Shown: positions 14,403 through 22,432 of the stretch, piece after piece | Layout of the letters: every line of letters begins with the position of its first letter | How positions within the stretch are numbered: position 1 is the stretch's first letter | NCBI GenBank assembly: GCA_038117225.1 | Contig: JAYOFM010000038.1 | Location: 1-29,682, forward strand | Direction of reading: 5' to 3' | Length of the DNA: 29,682 nucleotides | From: JAYOFM01 sp038117225 | GTDB lineage: Bacteria > Pseudomonadota > Alphaproteobacteria > Rhodospirillales > Casp-alpha2 | Position numbers and translations under genes: made by a program | Notes under the pieces: generated by a model | Databases searched by the model: none | Told to the model about the DNA's origin: nothing | Seen by the model: the letters and a program-made list of their open reading frames with translations, nothing else

Positions 14403-15877
14403 ATGGCGCCTGTCGCCGGCCGGATCAGTCGATGACGTGTAAGGCAGTCCTCTGGGGCTGCCTTTTGCGTTTGCGTACCGCCATTGTGGCCCTGACCCTT
14501 GTGGGGCTGCTCGCGGAGACGGCGCATGCGGATACCTCGCGTATCCCGACGAGTAAGGGTGAAATCCAATTATCCTTCGCGCCGCTCGTGGAAAAATCCG
14601 CGCCGGCAGTGGTGAACATTTTCACCCGAAAGATTATGCGTCAGCGACAGCGTTCACCGTTATTCGATGATCCGTTTTTTCAGCGCTTCTTCGGCGAATT
14701 CGGTTTTTCGCTTGATCGACAGGAACGACAGCCGGCAAACGCCCTGGGATCGGGCGTTATTGTCAGCGGCGATGGATTGATCGTCACCAACCTGCACGTC
14801 ATCGAGGGGGCGGACGAGGTCCGGGTCGTATTGTCCGATCGGCGGGAGTTCGAGGCAAAGGTGATCGCGGCCGACGAGAAGACGGATCTTGCGGTTCTCA
14901 GAGTGCAAGCGGAAGGCGAAATCCTGCCGCACCTGGCCTTTCGTGACTCCGATGAGGTCAAGGTTGGCGATCTGGTATTGGCCATCGGCAACCCGTTCGG
15001 CGTTGGCCAGACAGTGACCAGTGGGATCGTTTCCGCCCTGTCGCGCAAGATTGCCGGGCCAAGCGATATTCGCGCCTTCATCCAGACGGATGCGGCGATT
15101 AACCCCGGCAACTCCGGCGGTGCCCTGATTTCCATGGATGGACGGCTGGTTGGTATCAATACGGCGATCTTCTCGAAAAGCGGCGGCTCGTTGGGGATCG
15201 GCTTCGCCATTCCGTCCAATTTAGTCAAGGCGGTGATCAGGGGAATTGAGTCCGGTGGCCGGCTCGTCCGCCCGTGGCTCGGCGCTAGCGGGCAGGCGGT
15301 GACCTCCGACATCGCCAACTCGTTGGGCATGGCTCGGCCGACCGGTGTGCTGATCAACGACGTCTACGAAGGGGCATCGGCGTGGCAGGCTGGCCTTCGG
15401 GCCAGCGACATCATCCTTGCCGTCAATGGTCATGAAGTGAACGACCCACAGGATTTGCTGTACCGGGTGGCGACGCTGCCGGTTGGTGATACCGTCGTGT
15501 TGCGGGTCTCCAAGGGGGGCGCCACCCGGGCGCTACGTCTGACCCTGGCACCACCGCCTGAGATGCCGTCGCGCAACGCCAGCGATCTCAATGGCGAGCA
15601 TCCGCTGGGCGGCGCCACGGTGGCCAACATGTCACCGGCACTGGCCGACGAAATTGGCCTCGACCCGTTCCTGCGCGGTGTCGTGATCTTTGAAATTAAG
15701 CGCGGTTCGCACGCACACCGATCGAACTTCCGTCCCGGTGACGTCATCGCCGAGATCAACCGCGATACCATCCGAACTGTCGCCGACATTGGTCGAGCGT
15801 TGAAAGCGGCGGGCGGCCGGTGGCGCATCGAGTTTCAGCGTGAAGGGCGATCGCGGACCTTGGTGTTCCAGCGCTGA
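14399..15877 (+). CDS. degP: Do/HtrA family periplasmic serine protease with two PDZ domains
   Basis: This 492-residue exported protease/chaperone handles misfolded envelope proteins. A hydrophobic signal peptide ends near residue 44 (TAHA). The trypsin-like domain shows the catalytic triad at His133 (TNLHVI), Asp163 (KTDLAVLRV) and Ser239 (NPGNSGGAL). Two PDZ domains follow at about 285-375 and 395-490. The ATG at 14399 overlaps the rplQ stop but gives a long N-terminus that crosses a terminator-like hairpin. TTG 14465 or 14471 would start cleanly at the signal peptide (RLRTAIVALTLVGLL), with TGGGG upstream, and may be the true start. DegP, DegQ and MucD types cannot be separated here. Confidence 0.93.
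   Translation: MNGACRRPDQSMTCKAVLWGCLLRLRTAIVALTLVGLLAETAHADTSRIPTSKGEIQLSFAPLVEKSAPAVVNIFTRKIMRQRQRSPLFDDPFFQRFFGEFGFSLDRQERQPANALGSGVIVSGDGLIVTNLHVIEGADEVRVVLSDRREFEAKVIAADEKTDLAVLRVQAEGEILPHLAFRDSDEVKVGDLVLAIGNPFGVGQTVTSGIVSALSRKIAGPSDIRAFIQTDAAINPGNSGGALISMDGRLVGINTAIFSKSGGSLGIGFAIPSNLVKAVIRGIESGGRLVRPWLGASGQAVTSDIANSLGMARPTGVLINDVYEGASAWQAGLRASDIILAVNGHEVNDPQDLLYRVATLPVGDTVVLRVSKGGATRALRLTLAPPPEMPSRNASDLNGEHPLGGATVANMSPALADEIGLDPFLRGVVIFEIKRGSHAHRSNFRPGDVIAEINRDTIRTVADIGRALKAAGGRWRIEFQREGRSRTLVFQR
14441..14466 (+). terminator. Probable rho-independent terminator of the ribosomal protein operon
   Basis: AAGGCAG (14441-14447) pairs perfectly with CTGCCTT (14458-14464) around TCCTCTGGGG, in which CC/GG can extend the stem. 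A short T-run (four T at 14463-14466) follows. It lies about 40 bp behind rplQ and inside the most 5' version of the protease reading frame. This placement suggests that the protease actually starts downstream of it. Confidence 0.6.
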
Positions 15878-15981
15878 GGCTTGCGTGACGTGACCCCCGG
15901 GATGACCTGGGTTAATCTTGCCTTACATGCGGCGGCGTCTGGCGGCACCGCCTTACCGATTACTCAGGGAGGACCGGCAAG

Positions 15982-16677
15982 ATGAGTGGTCAAGAAATCA
16001 ACATCACATCCAAGGATGGCGACACTTTCATGGGATATTTGGCGACCCCGGAGTCCGGGCGTGGCCCCGGCATAGTGGTGATCCAGGAAATTTTTGGTGT
16101 CAACGGCTTCATGCGCGACATGACGGACGGATTGGCCGCTGCCGGTTACATGGCACTGTGCCCGGATTTGTTCTGGCGCCAGGAACCGGGAATCCAGTTG
16201 ACCGATCAAAGCGAGGCCGAGTGGGCGCGCGCCTTTGAGCTGTTCAACGGCTTCGATCTGGACAAGGGCGTCGGCGATTTGGATGCCACGATTGAACATT
16301 TGCGCGGCCTTGACGGTTGCAGCGGCAAGGTCGGGTCCGTCGGTTTTTGTCTTGGCGGACGCCTGGCATTTCTGACCGCGACGCGAACCGGTGTCGACGC
16401 GGCGGTCGGTTATTACGGCGTCATGCTCGACCAACACATGGACGAGGCTTTGAACGCGCCGGTGATGCTGCATATCGCCACCGAAGACGGCTTTGTGCCG
16501 CCGGAACAGCAACAGGCTGTTCACGCGGCGCTTGATGATAACGCCAGGGCAACGTTGCACGATTACCAGGGCAATGATCATGCCTTCGCGCGAGTCGGCG
16601 GTGAACACTATGACAAGGCGGCGGCGGACCTGGCGCGCGATCGGACGCTGGCCTTTTTCTCCAGCCATCTGGCGTAG
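15982..16677 (+). CDS. Dienelactone hydrolase family protein
   Basis: A 231-residue cytoplasmic alpha/beta hydrolase. The family elements are QEIFGVNGF with Glu36, the nucleophile elbow GFCLGG with Cys123, Asp169 in TEDGFVP, and His200 in GNDHAF. This matches the Cys-Asp-His triad of carboxymethylenebutenolidase, with cysteine at the same number as in the Pseudomonas enzyme. No aromatic-degradation genes are nearby, so the substrate is not known and is probably not chlorocatechol-derived dienelactone. The ATG at 15982 follows AGGGAGGACC. Confidence 0.93.
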   Translation: MSGQEINITSKDGDTFMGYLATPESGRGPGIVVIQEIFGVNGFMRDMTDGLAAAGYMALCPDLFWRQEPGIQLTDQSEAEWARAFELFNGFDLDKGVGDLDATIEHLRGLDGCSGKVGSVGFCLGGRLAFLTATRTGVDAAVGYYGVMLDQHMDEALNAPVMLHIATEDGFVPPEQQQAVHAALDDNARATLHDYQGNDHAFARVGGEHYDKAAADLARDRTLAFFSSHLA

Positions 16678-16710
16678 CGGCCGGGACGGCTGTCGGCGGC
16701 ACGTCCAATC

Positions 16711-18003
16711 ATGGCGACCCTTTTCGAAACACAGGCGCCGCGCCCGCTGGCGGATCGATTGCGCCCGGCCAGCCTCGACCAGGTCGTGGGCCAGGAGCAT
16801 CTGTTGGCGGCGAGCGGACCCGTGGGACGTGTCCTCGCCGGGGGCAGTCTGGCATCCATTATCCTGTGGGGCCCCCCGGGGACGGGCAAGACAACAATCG
16901 CTCGGTTGATCGCGGATCATACGGATCTGGACTTCACCCCGCTGTCGGCCGTGTTTTCCGGCGTCGCCGATTTGCGTAAAATATTCGAGGAGGCCAGGAG
17001 GCGGCGCCAGATGGGCCGCGGCACACTGCTGTTCATCGACGAAATTCACCGTTTCAATCGGGCCCAGCAGGACGGTTTTCTGCCCTACGTCGAGGACGGC
17101 ACGGTGATCCTGGTCGGCGCGACTACCGAGAACCCGTCTTTTGAGCTCAATGCCGCGCTACTATCGCGGGCCCAGGTCCTGGTACTGAAGCGTCTCGACG
17201 ATGCGGCCCTGGAAACGCTCCTGACCCGCGCCGAGGCAGAGGAGGGGAAAGCCCTACCGCTCGATGCCGATGCCCGCGCCACCTTGCGCGCCATGGCCGA
17301 TGGCGATGGGCGCTATCTATTGAACCTGGTCGAAACGTTATTCGGGCTGCCGGCGATGCCGCTACTCGATGTTTCTGGCCTGACGGAAGCGGTACAACGC
17401 CGTCGGCCGCTTTATGACAAGTCGCAGGATGGTCACTACAACCTTATCAGCGCCTTGCATAAGTCGTTGCGCGGATCGGACGCGGATGCGGCGCTCTACT
17501 GGTTCGCGCGGATGTTGGCCGGCGGCGAGGACCCGCGATATATCGCTCGACGGCTGGTTCGATTTGCGGTCGAGGATATTGGACTGGCCGACCCGCAAGC
17601 ACTGCCCCAATCCATCGCGGCGTGGGATGCTTACGAACGTCTAGGATCGCCCGAAGGTGATCTGGCGCTGGTTCAATGTGTGGTGTATTTGGCCACGGCG
17701 CCGAAATCGAACGCCGCCTACAAGGCGGAAAAAGCGGCACGGAAATCCGCTCAGGAGACCGGGGCTCTTGACCCGCCCGCACACATCCTCAATGCGCCGA
17801 CGGCGATGATGCGGGATCTCGGGTATGGTGACGGTTACGCTTACGACCATGACGCTCCGGATGCTTTTTCGGGACAAAATTACTTCCCCGACGGCATGGC
17901 CCGCCGCCGTTTCTATCAACCGTTGGACCGGGGCTTCGAACGCGAAATCGCCAAACGGCTCGCCTATTGGGATAAGCTTCGCCAGCAGCGAGACGACCAT
18001 TGA
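16711..18003 (+). CDS. rarA: Replication-associated recombination protein A (RarA/MgsA AAA+ ATPase)
   Basis: RarA is a clamp-loader-like AAA+ ATPase that acts at stalled replication forks. The 430-residue protein shows RPLADRLRPASLDQVVGQEHLL, Walker A GPPGTGKTT (54-62), Walker B LLFIDEIHRFN (106-116), sensor-1 GATTENPSFELN (136-147) and an arginine finger in LLSRAQ (R153). The C-terminal half carries the RarA-specific YNLISALHKSLRGSDADAALYW and RLVRFAVEDIGLADP cores. It lies 33 bp after the hydrolase gene on the same strand. Confidence 0.96.
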   Translation: MATLFETQAPRPLADRLRPASLDQVVGQEHLLAASGPVGRVLAGGSLASIILWGPPGTGKTTIARLIADHTDLDFTPLSAVFSGVADLRKIFEEARRRRQMGRGTLLFIDEIHRFNRAQQDGFLPYVEDGTVILVGATTENPSFELNAALLSRAQVLVLKRLDDAALETLLTRAEAEEGKALPLDADARATLRAMADGDGRYLLNLVETLFGLPAMPLLDVSGLTEAVQRRRPLYDKSQDGHYNLISALHKSLRGSDADAALYWFARMLAGGEDPRYIARRLVRFAVEDIGLADPQALPQSIAAWDAYERLGSPEGDLALVQCVVYLATAPKSNAAYKAEKAARKSAQETGALDPPAHILNAPTAMMRDLGYGDGYAYDHDAPDAFSGQNYFPDGMARRRFYQPLDRGFEREIAKRLAYWDKLRQQRDDH

Positions 18004-18071
18004 TCGGCGTAACTGGATGGCGGTTGGGTAATCGCAATGTCGGGCCTGCCGGGTAGAGAGGAACCATACCG

Positions 18072-18452
18072 TTGAAACTGATGTTGTTTGTCGCCGCCGG
18101 TGGAGCGATCGGTGCGGTTGCGCGATTTGGCTTGATGTCCGGCATCGGCCATTGGCTTGGCCACGGGTTCCCATGGGGTACGCTGGCGGTCAATATCATT
18201 GGATCGGTGCTGCTCGGTGTCCTGATTGAGGTATCGGCGCTGCTGTGGTCTCCGTCGCCAGAAGTCCGGGCCATGCTCGTGGTCGGATTACTCGGTGCCT
18301 TCACTACGTTTTCTGCGTTCTCGATGGACACGTATATCCTATTCGATCGGGGCATGCTGTTTCAGGCGATCGGTTATGTCACGGCATCCGTAGCGATCTG
18401 CGTGATGGGCTTCTGGGGCGGTATCGCCGTGACCCGGCAATTCCTCACGTGA
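18072..18452 (+). CDS. crcB: Fluoride channel CrcB/FluC
   Basis: A small four-helix membrane protein (126 residues) that forms a dual-topology dimer to export fluoride. The hallmark motifs are GGAIGAVARFG, the TLAVNIIGSVLLG helix with the conserved Asn, and GLLGAFTTFSAFSMD, which supplies the phenylalanines of the ion path. I use TTG 18072, which has GAGAGGA about nine bases upstream; ATG 18081 is an alternative that removes three residues. I saw no fluoride riboswitch in the 68-bp leader. Its stop overlaps the rluC start. Confidence 0.93.
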   Translation: MKLMLFVAAGGAIGAVARFGLMSGIGHWLGHGFPWGTLAVNIIGSVLLGVLIEVSALLWSPSPEVRAMLVVGLLGAFTTFSAFSMDTYILFDRGMLFQAIGYVTASVAICVMGFWGGIAVTRQFLT

Positions 18453-19417
18453 CCGGCGTACGAACACTCACCGTAACGGCGGAAGACGCGGGGCAGCGCC
18501 TGGATCGCTGGTTGAAACACCAAGCCCCCGGGGTCGGTCACGGAATGATCCAAAAATGGCTGCGCACGGGCCAGGTCCGAGTCGATGGTGGGCGCGCCAA
18601 GGCCAATGTTCGATTGGATGCCGGTCAACGGGTCCGGGTGCCCCCGTTGCCGGATACGGCAACTCTTGCCAAATCGGCAAAATCCGCGCCGCGCGAAATC
18701 TCGGATTCAGATGCTCAATCCTTGCGGGCGCGCGTGCTGCACGAGGACGACGCGATGATCGTGATCGATAAACCGGAGGGACTCGCGGTGCAGGGTGGCT
18801 CCGGCCAGCGGCGGAATCTAGATGATATGCTCGTCGCCCTGGTACCAGCGGGGGCGGAGAAACCTCGGCTGGTGCATCGGCTCGACAAGGATACCAGTGG
18901 TGTTCTCGTGCTGGCGCGTAGCGCGTCCACGGCGCGCCATCTGACCCGCGCTTTTCGGGATAAGGCGACGCGGAAAATATACTGGGCGCTCGTCGTCGGG
19001 TCGCCTGATCCCGCCGAGGGCAGGATTGATATGGCTCTGTTGAAACGTACCGGCGCCCATGGTGAACAGGTCATGCCGGACGCGGCTGCCGGTAAGCCGA
19101 CCCGCACTGACTACCGGACGATCGGCGGTGCGGGGGGGCGCCTCAGCTGGCTTGAATTGCAGCCGTTGACCGGGCGCACCCATCAAATTCGCGTGCACTG
19201 CGCGGCGGGCATGGGGACGCCGATCCTGGGTGATGGCAAATATGGGGGGCAGGGTGCTTTCGTCGGTGATACCTTCAAGAAGTGCCTGCATCTGCACGCC
19301 CGGGCGATCGAGGTCCCGCATCCGTCAGGCGGCGTGCTGCGTTGTGTGGCGCCGCCGCCGGCACACATGTTGGCGGCGTTCGCGGCGCTTGGCATCGACT
19401 GGTCGGACGAGGCATAA
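18449..19417 (+). CDS. rluC: RluA-family 23S rRNA pseudouridine synthase (RluC-like)
   Basis: The 322-residue enzyme has an N-terminal S4 RNA-binding domain (about residues 10-70, GQRLDRWLK and GQVRVDG) and a catalytic domain with HRLDKDTSG at 143-151, where Asp146 is the catalytic aspartate. LTGRTHQIRVH and PILGDGKYGG complete the family signature. In E. coli RluC modifies 23S positions 955, 2504 and 2580. The GTG at 18449 overlaps the crcB TGA (GTGA) and gives the conventional N-terminus; longer upstream reading would run backwards through crcB. CrcB-RluC pairing is common in Alphaproteobacteria. Confidence 0.93.
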   Translation: MTGVRTLTVTAEDAGQRLDRWLKHQAPGVGHGMIQKWLRTGQVRVDGGRAKANVRLDAGQRVRVPPLPDTATLAKSAKSAPREISDSDAQSLRARVLHEDDAMIVIDKPEGLAVQGGSGQRRNLDDMLVALVPAGAEKPRLVHRLDKDTSGVLVLARSASTARHLTRAFRDKATRKIYWALVVGSPDPAEGRIDMALLKRTGAHGEQVMPDAAAGKPTRTDYRTIGGAGGRLSWLELQPLTGRTHQIRVHCAAGMGTPILGDGKYGGQGAFVGDTFKKCLHLHARAIEVPHPSGGVLRCVAPPPAHMLAAFAALGIDWSDEA

Positions 19418-19457
19418 CATCGGATGTGATTGCGTGTCATCGGGTGCGATTGCGCCT
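19418..19457 (+). repeat. 20-bp tandem direct repeat upstream of the response regulator
   Basis: Two adjacent 20-bp units, CATCGGATGTGATTGCGTGT (19418-19437) and CATCGGGTGCGATTGCGCCT (19438-19457), are identical at 16 of 20 positions. They share CATCGG and GATTGCG spaced exactly 20 bp apart. They begin directly after the rluC stop and end about 100 bp before the regulator ATG. OmpR-family regulators usually bind such direct repeats, so an autoregulatory operator is a reasonable inference. A weak promoter-like pair, TTGCGC (19450-19455) and TATTCT (19474-19479), overlaps its end. Confidence 0.5.
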
Positions 19458-19554
19458 ACATTGTACATAAGGATATTCTGTCGTCTTATTGAGGCTTGCA
19501 TGGTCGGTCCGATACGGATCGTACCCCGCGAGGCCTGGAATCTGGAACCACCGA

Positions 19555-20388
19555 ATGCGTCTGCTTTTGGATCATACCCGGTTCGCGAATTTCGTTCGCG
19601 AGGGGTTGAAAAAGGCGGGATTTACCGTCGATTTGGTGGATACGGGGGCGTCAGCCGATGCGGCGGTCTCGGCCGTCAGTTATGATGCGATTATTCTCGA
19701 TCTCGGGTTGCCGGATGAGGACGGCCTGGATGTTCTCAAGGGGTGGCGGGATCATGGCGATGAGACCCCCGTGCTGATTCTGACGGCGCGGGACGCGGTC
19801 GAGGATCGTGTGCGCGGGCTTAACGCCGGTGGCGATGACTATCTTCTGAAGCCGTTTGACATGAATGAGCTGGTGGCGCGGGTTCGGGCATTGTTGCGCA
19901 GGCCGGGTGGGGCGCTCGGACTGGTGCTTAACGCGGGCAACGTGGATTTCGATACCACGGCGAGGGAAGTTCGCATCGACGACAAGCCGATTTCGATTTC
20001 GCGCCGCGAGATGGCGGTGCTGGAACAACTGATGCGCCGCAGCGGCCGGGTTGTGCCCAAGGACGTGTTGGAAGATAAGATTTACGGTTTCGATGAGGAA
20101 GTATCGTCGAATTCCGTCGAGGTCCACGTATCTCGACTTCGCAAACGTTTGACCAAGGGTGGGGCAAGCGTCGCGGTTCATACGTTGCGCGGCGTCGGCT
20201 ATCGGCCGCATTGCGCGAACATATTGTCAGCAACTTCAAACTCGATAAGTCCACCGTGGACGATTTGTTGGAGCAGATCGCGCACCAGGAAATCGCATCC
20301 TCTGAATCCGCCACGCCATCGCGAAAGGCTGATGAACTGGCCCGCATCCTCAAGGAAGAGGGATTGGTTACGGTGGGGATGTTGCTGA
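19555..20388 (+). CDS. OmpR-family response regulator, abnormal at both ends
   Basis: Residues 1-115 form a receiver domain with phospho-acceptor Asp49 (ILDLGLPDEDG), Thr78 (LTARD) and Lys99 (LLKPFD). A winged-helix domain follows at about 125-217 and ends HTLRGVGYR. Two things are odd. The N-terminus reads MRLLLDHTRFANF where the family has MRLLL-V-E-D-x-TRFANF, so two residues including one of the Mg-binding acidic pair are missing. After GVGYR (ends 20205) there is no stop; the frame runs 60 more residues through Ser/Pro/Trp/Arg-rich sequence that is only the wrong frame of the next coding region. It may be a broken gene. The ATG follows only a weak ribosome-binding site. Confidence 0.8.
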   Translation: MRLLLDHTRFANFVREGLKKAGFTVDLVDTGASADAAVSAVSYDAIILDLGLPDEDGLDVLKGWRDHGDETPVLILTARDAVEDRVRGLNAGGDDYLLKPFDMNELVARVRALLRRPGGALGLVLNAGNVDFDTTAREVRIDDKPISISRREMAVLEQLMRRSGRVVPKDVLEDKIYGFDEEVSSNSVEVHVSRLRKRLTKGGASVAVHTLRGVGYRPHCANILSATSNSISPPWTICWSRSRTRKSHPLNPPRHRERLMNWPASSRKRDWLRWGCC

Positions 20389-20741
20389 CGGCACTTCGGG
20401 AGGGCGAAGTGCCTCTGTTCGTGTCCATGTTTTGTAAACTCAGCAATTTGCGCCAGCAGTTGGTCATGCGATTGCTATTCGAACCCGGCGGCCAGGGGTT
20501 GGCGATCGCCTGCCGCGGCATTGCCTTGAGCGAGAAGGATTTCATCGCCATTTATCGCCAGAGCCAGAATGCCAAATCCGCGGACGTCGAGATTTCCGAT
20601 GAACTTCTGGCCCAATTGGTGGAATTTTATAACAAGATAACGCAATCCGCGGCCGCTGATGTGCTGCGCATGTGGCGGCGAGGATCCGACTACTTGGGCG
20701 CTATTCGCGAATTACAAATTACCATCGGACGGCATGGATAG
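20211..20741 (+). CDS. DUF2336-like protein, C-terminal part only (5' end missing or fused)
   Basis: The 176-residue frame resembles the C-terminal half of DUF2336 proteins. These are alphaproteobacterial proteins of unknown function, usually about 350-400 residues, with an N-terminal HEAT-like helical part. Matching elements are LREHIVSNFKLDKSTVDDLLEQ, EEGLVTVGMLLTALREGEVPLFVSMF and GLAIACRGIALSEKDFIAIYR cores. Family-like sequence (LSAALREH) already begins near 20199, before the first possible start TTG 20211, and no ribosome-binding site is visible. The HEAT-like half is absent; instead the response regulator ends right there in another frame. The stop overlaps the kinase start by eight bases. 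Assignment is from memory of the family pattern. Confidence 0.55.
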   Translation: MREHIVSNFKLDKSTVDDLLEQIAHQEIASSESATPSRKADELARILKEEGLVTVGMLLTALREGEVPLFVSMFCKLSNLRQQLVMRLLFEPGGQGLAIACRGIALSEKDFIAIYRQSQNAKSADVEISDELLAQLVEFYNKITQSAAADVLRMWRRGSDYLGAIRELQITIGRHG

Positions 20742-22191
20742 CCGCAAACCCCGAAGCTGGCCTTCGTTCGGCGCCGATCAAAGCCACCGCGTCATCGAAG
20801 CGACGCGTCGCCTCGAAGATGTCACGCGGCTGATCTCGGATTGGGTTTGGGAAACGGACCGAGATCTGCGACTTACCTTTGTATCGGAACGTATCTTCGA
20901 ACTCCTCGGCATTTTGCCGGCGCAGGTTATTGGCGGCCGCCTTTCCGATATCGGAAAATTCGTCAATTCCCTGGGCGAAAATGTCGACATCGATATCAGG
21001 CGTCCGTTCCGCGACCGGCCATTCCAAGCCATCGGACGGACCGGCGAGGCGCGAAGTTTTCTGGTTGCGGCCGTTCCCTGTTTTGCTGAGGATCGGGGTG
21101 AATTCATTGGCGTGCATGGTATCGCCCGCGACGTTACGGATCTGAAGGAAGCAGAAGTCAGGTCGCAACGGCTTTCCGATGCGGTTGAAAGCCTCAGCGA
21201 ACACTTTGCCCTGTACGACGGTGAGGACCGCATGGTGCTCTGCAATGAACGTTTCCGTCGTTTGAACCGCGCCGTCATTGATACAGTGCGCCCGGGCGTT
21301 CCATTCGAGGACTTTATTCGCGCCGCGGTGTCGCGTGGCCTGATGCCGCAGGCAATCGGGCGCGAGGAGGCGTGGATTGAGGAGCGCCTGGCCCGCCACC
21401 GGGGGGCGGGCGGATCGTTTGAAATGGAACGATCGGAGAATCGTTGGTTATTCATCACGGAGAAGCGGCTTCCCGATGGCGGTACCGTGATCATTGGCAT
21501 GGACATTACCGACATTAAGAAAGCCGAGACCTCTCTTCGGCGGAGTGAGCAGCTGCATCGCGAGTTCGCGGCCGATGTGGCACATGAATTGCGCACGCCG
21601 CTCGCTGCGTTGCACGCCAACCTGGATATCCTCGGCGACGAAAAGGCCGTGGTGTCGCTGCGTCGCGATGTCGGCGACATGACCAGGATCGTCGAGCAGT
21701 TGTTGGCATTCACGCGGCTCGACGTCCTCGTGATCGGCGATGATGCGGTCGCCGATCTCGTCTCGGTTGCCACCCACGTTGCGCAACAGATTGCGCCGAT
21801 TGCCTTACGCGCCGGCCATCCGATCGAAGTCATTGGCGCCGAGGTGCCGGTCTTGGTTCGCGGGGATGCCGCGTTTCTGGAGCAGGCACTACGTAACCTG
21901 ATCGAGAACGCTATCAAATATTCATCGCGTGATACCCTGGTGACGGTTCAGGTCCGTGCGGGTGACAATCCCGGGATCAGCGTGATTGACCGCGGAATTG
22001 GGATTCCAGAGGATCAGCGGGAAGCCATCTTCGAACGTTTCCGCCGCGCTGACCGTCGAGCCGGCGGTTCAGGACTGGGCCTTGGCATCGTCAAGCGTAT
22101 CGTCATCGCGCATGATGGTGAGATCAACGTGAGCGACAATCCCGAAGGCGGGACCGTCTTCACTATGGCCTTTCCGTCGTTGTCGAATTGA
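20734..22191 (+). CDS. Soluble PAS-domain sensor histidine kinase
   Basis: A 485-residue kinase with no transmembrane segment. The first PAS domain is at about 30-140 (DWVWETDRDLRLTFVSERIFELLG), and the second, PAS-7 like, at about 150-262 (EHFALYDGEDRMVLCNERFRRLN). HisKA has phospho-acceptor His284 in ADVAHELRTPLA. The ATPase domain has the N-box LRNLIENAIKYS (Asn392), G1 DRGIGI and G2 GGSGLGLGIV (444-453). I start at ATG 20734, which overlaps the DUF2336-like stop; the longer upstream frame has no family support. The upstream OmpR-type regulator is the obvious partner. The signal sensed is unknown and must be cytoplasmic. Confidence 0.9.
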   Translation: MDSRKPRSWPSFGADQSHRVIEATRRLEDVTRLISDWVWETDRDLRLTFVSERIFELLGILPAQVIGGRLSDIGKFVNSLGENVDIDIRRPFRDRPFQAIGRTGEARSFLVAAVPCFAEDRGEFIGVHGIARDVTDLKEAEVRSQRLSDAVESLSEHFALYDGEDRMVLCNERFRRLNRAVIDTVRPGVPFEDFIRAAVSRGLMPQAIGREEAWIEERLARHRGAGGSFEMERSENRWLFITEKRLPDGGTVIIGMDITDIKKAETSLRRSEQLHREFAADVAHELRTPLAALHANLDILGDEKAVVSLRRDVGDMTRIVEQLLAFTRLDVLVIGDDAVADLVSVATHVAQQIAPIALRAGHPIEVIGAEVPVLVRGDAAFLEQALRNLIENAIKYSSRDTLVTVQVRAGDNPGISVIDRGIGIPEDQREAIFERFRRADRRAGGSGLGLGIVKRIVIAHDGEINVSDNPEGGTVFTMAFPSLSN

Positions 22192-22432
22192 GTTCCACAA
22201 ACAATTTCGTATTCGCGAACCGTTTCTCCGACGTTGCGGCGGTATTGTTCATGTTATCGCCGTTGTCAGGGAGTTGTAAGGTTGTGGCTTAAGATGGGGG
22301 CTATTGGTTTTTGACTCTCAGTTATGGGGGGAGCCGGGCGCCGCGCGACGCGGCAAGGGAAATCGAATTTTAAGAACGATCCCTAGACCAGAAATGATGG
22401 GTGCCCGCCTGTCACTCTGGTCATCTTCCCCC
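22192..22432. other. Non-coding stretch between the kinase and its terminators
   Basis: About 240 bp follow the kinase stop before the first terminator. A small hairpin, GCCGCG-CGA-CGCGGC (22340-22354), lies in it, without a T-run. I found no tRNA shape and no ORF with coding character; the long plus-strand frame starting at 22304 is the antisense shadow of the OmpA-domain gene. It could be a long 3' UTR or hold a small RNA that uses the terminators below. Confidence 0.4.

Noticed and set aside
18004..18071. Fluoride riboswitch before crcB
   Set aside because: The 68-bp spacer is short and I could not find the conserved crcB-motif segments; the gene also sits in a run with close spacing.
18245..18448. 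5' extension of the rluC frame
   Set aside because: It overlaps crcB in another frame; the conserved RluC N-terminus starts at GTG 18449 next to the crcB stop.
20659..20733. Upstream extension of the histidine kinase frame
   Set aside because: The added residues (MCCACGGEDPTT and onwards) are out-of-frame DUF2336-like sequence; ATG 20734 overlaps the upstream stop as in coupled genes.
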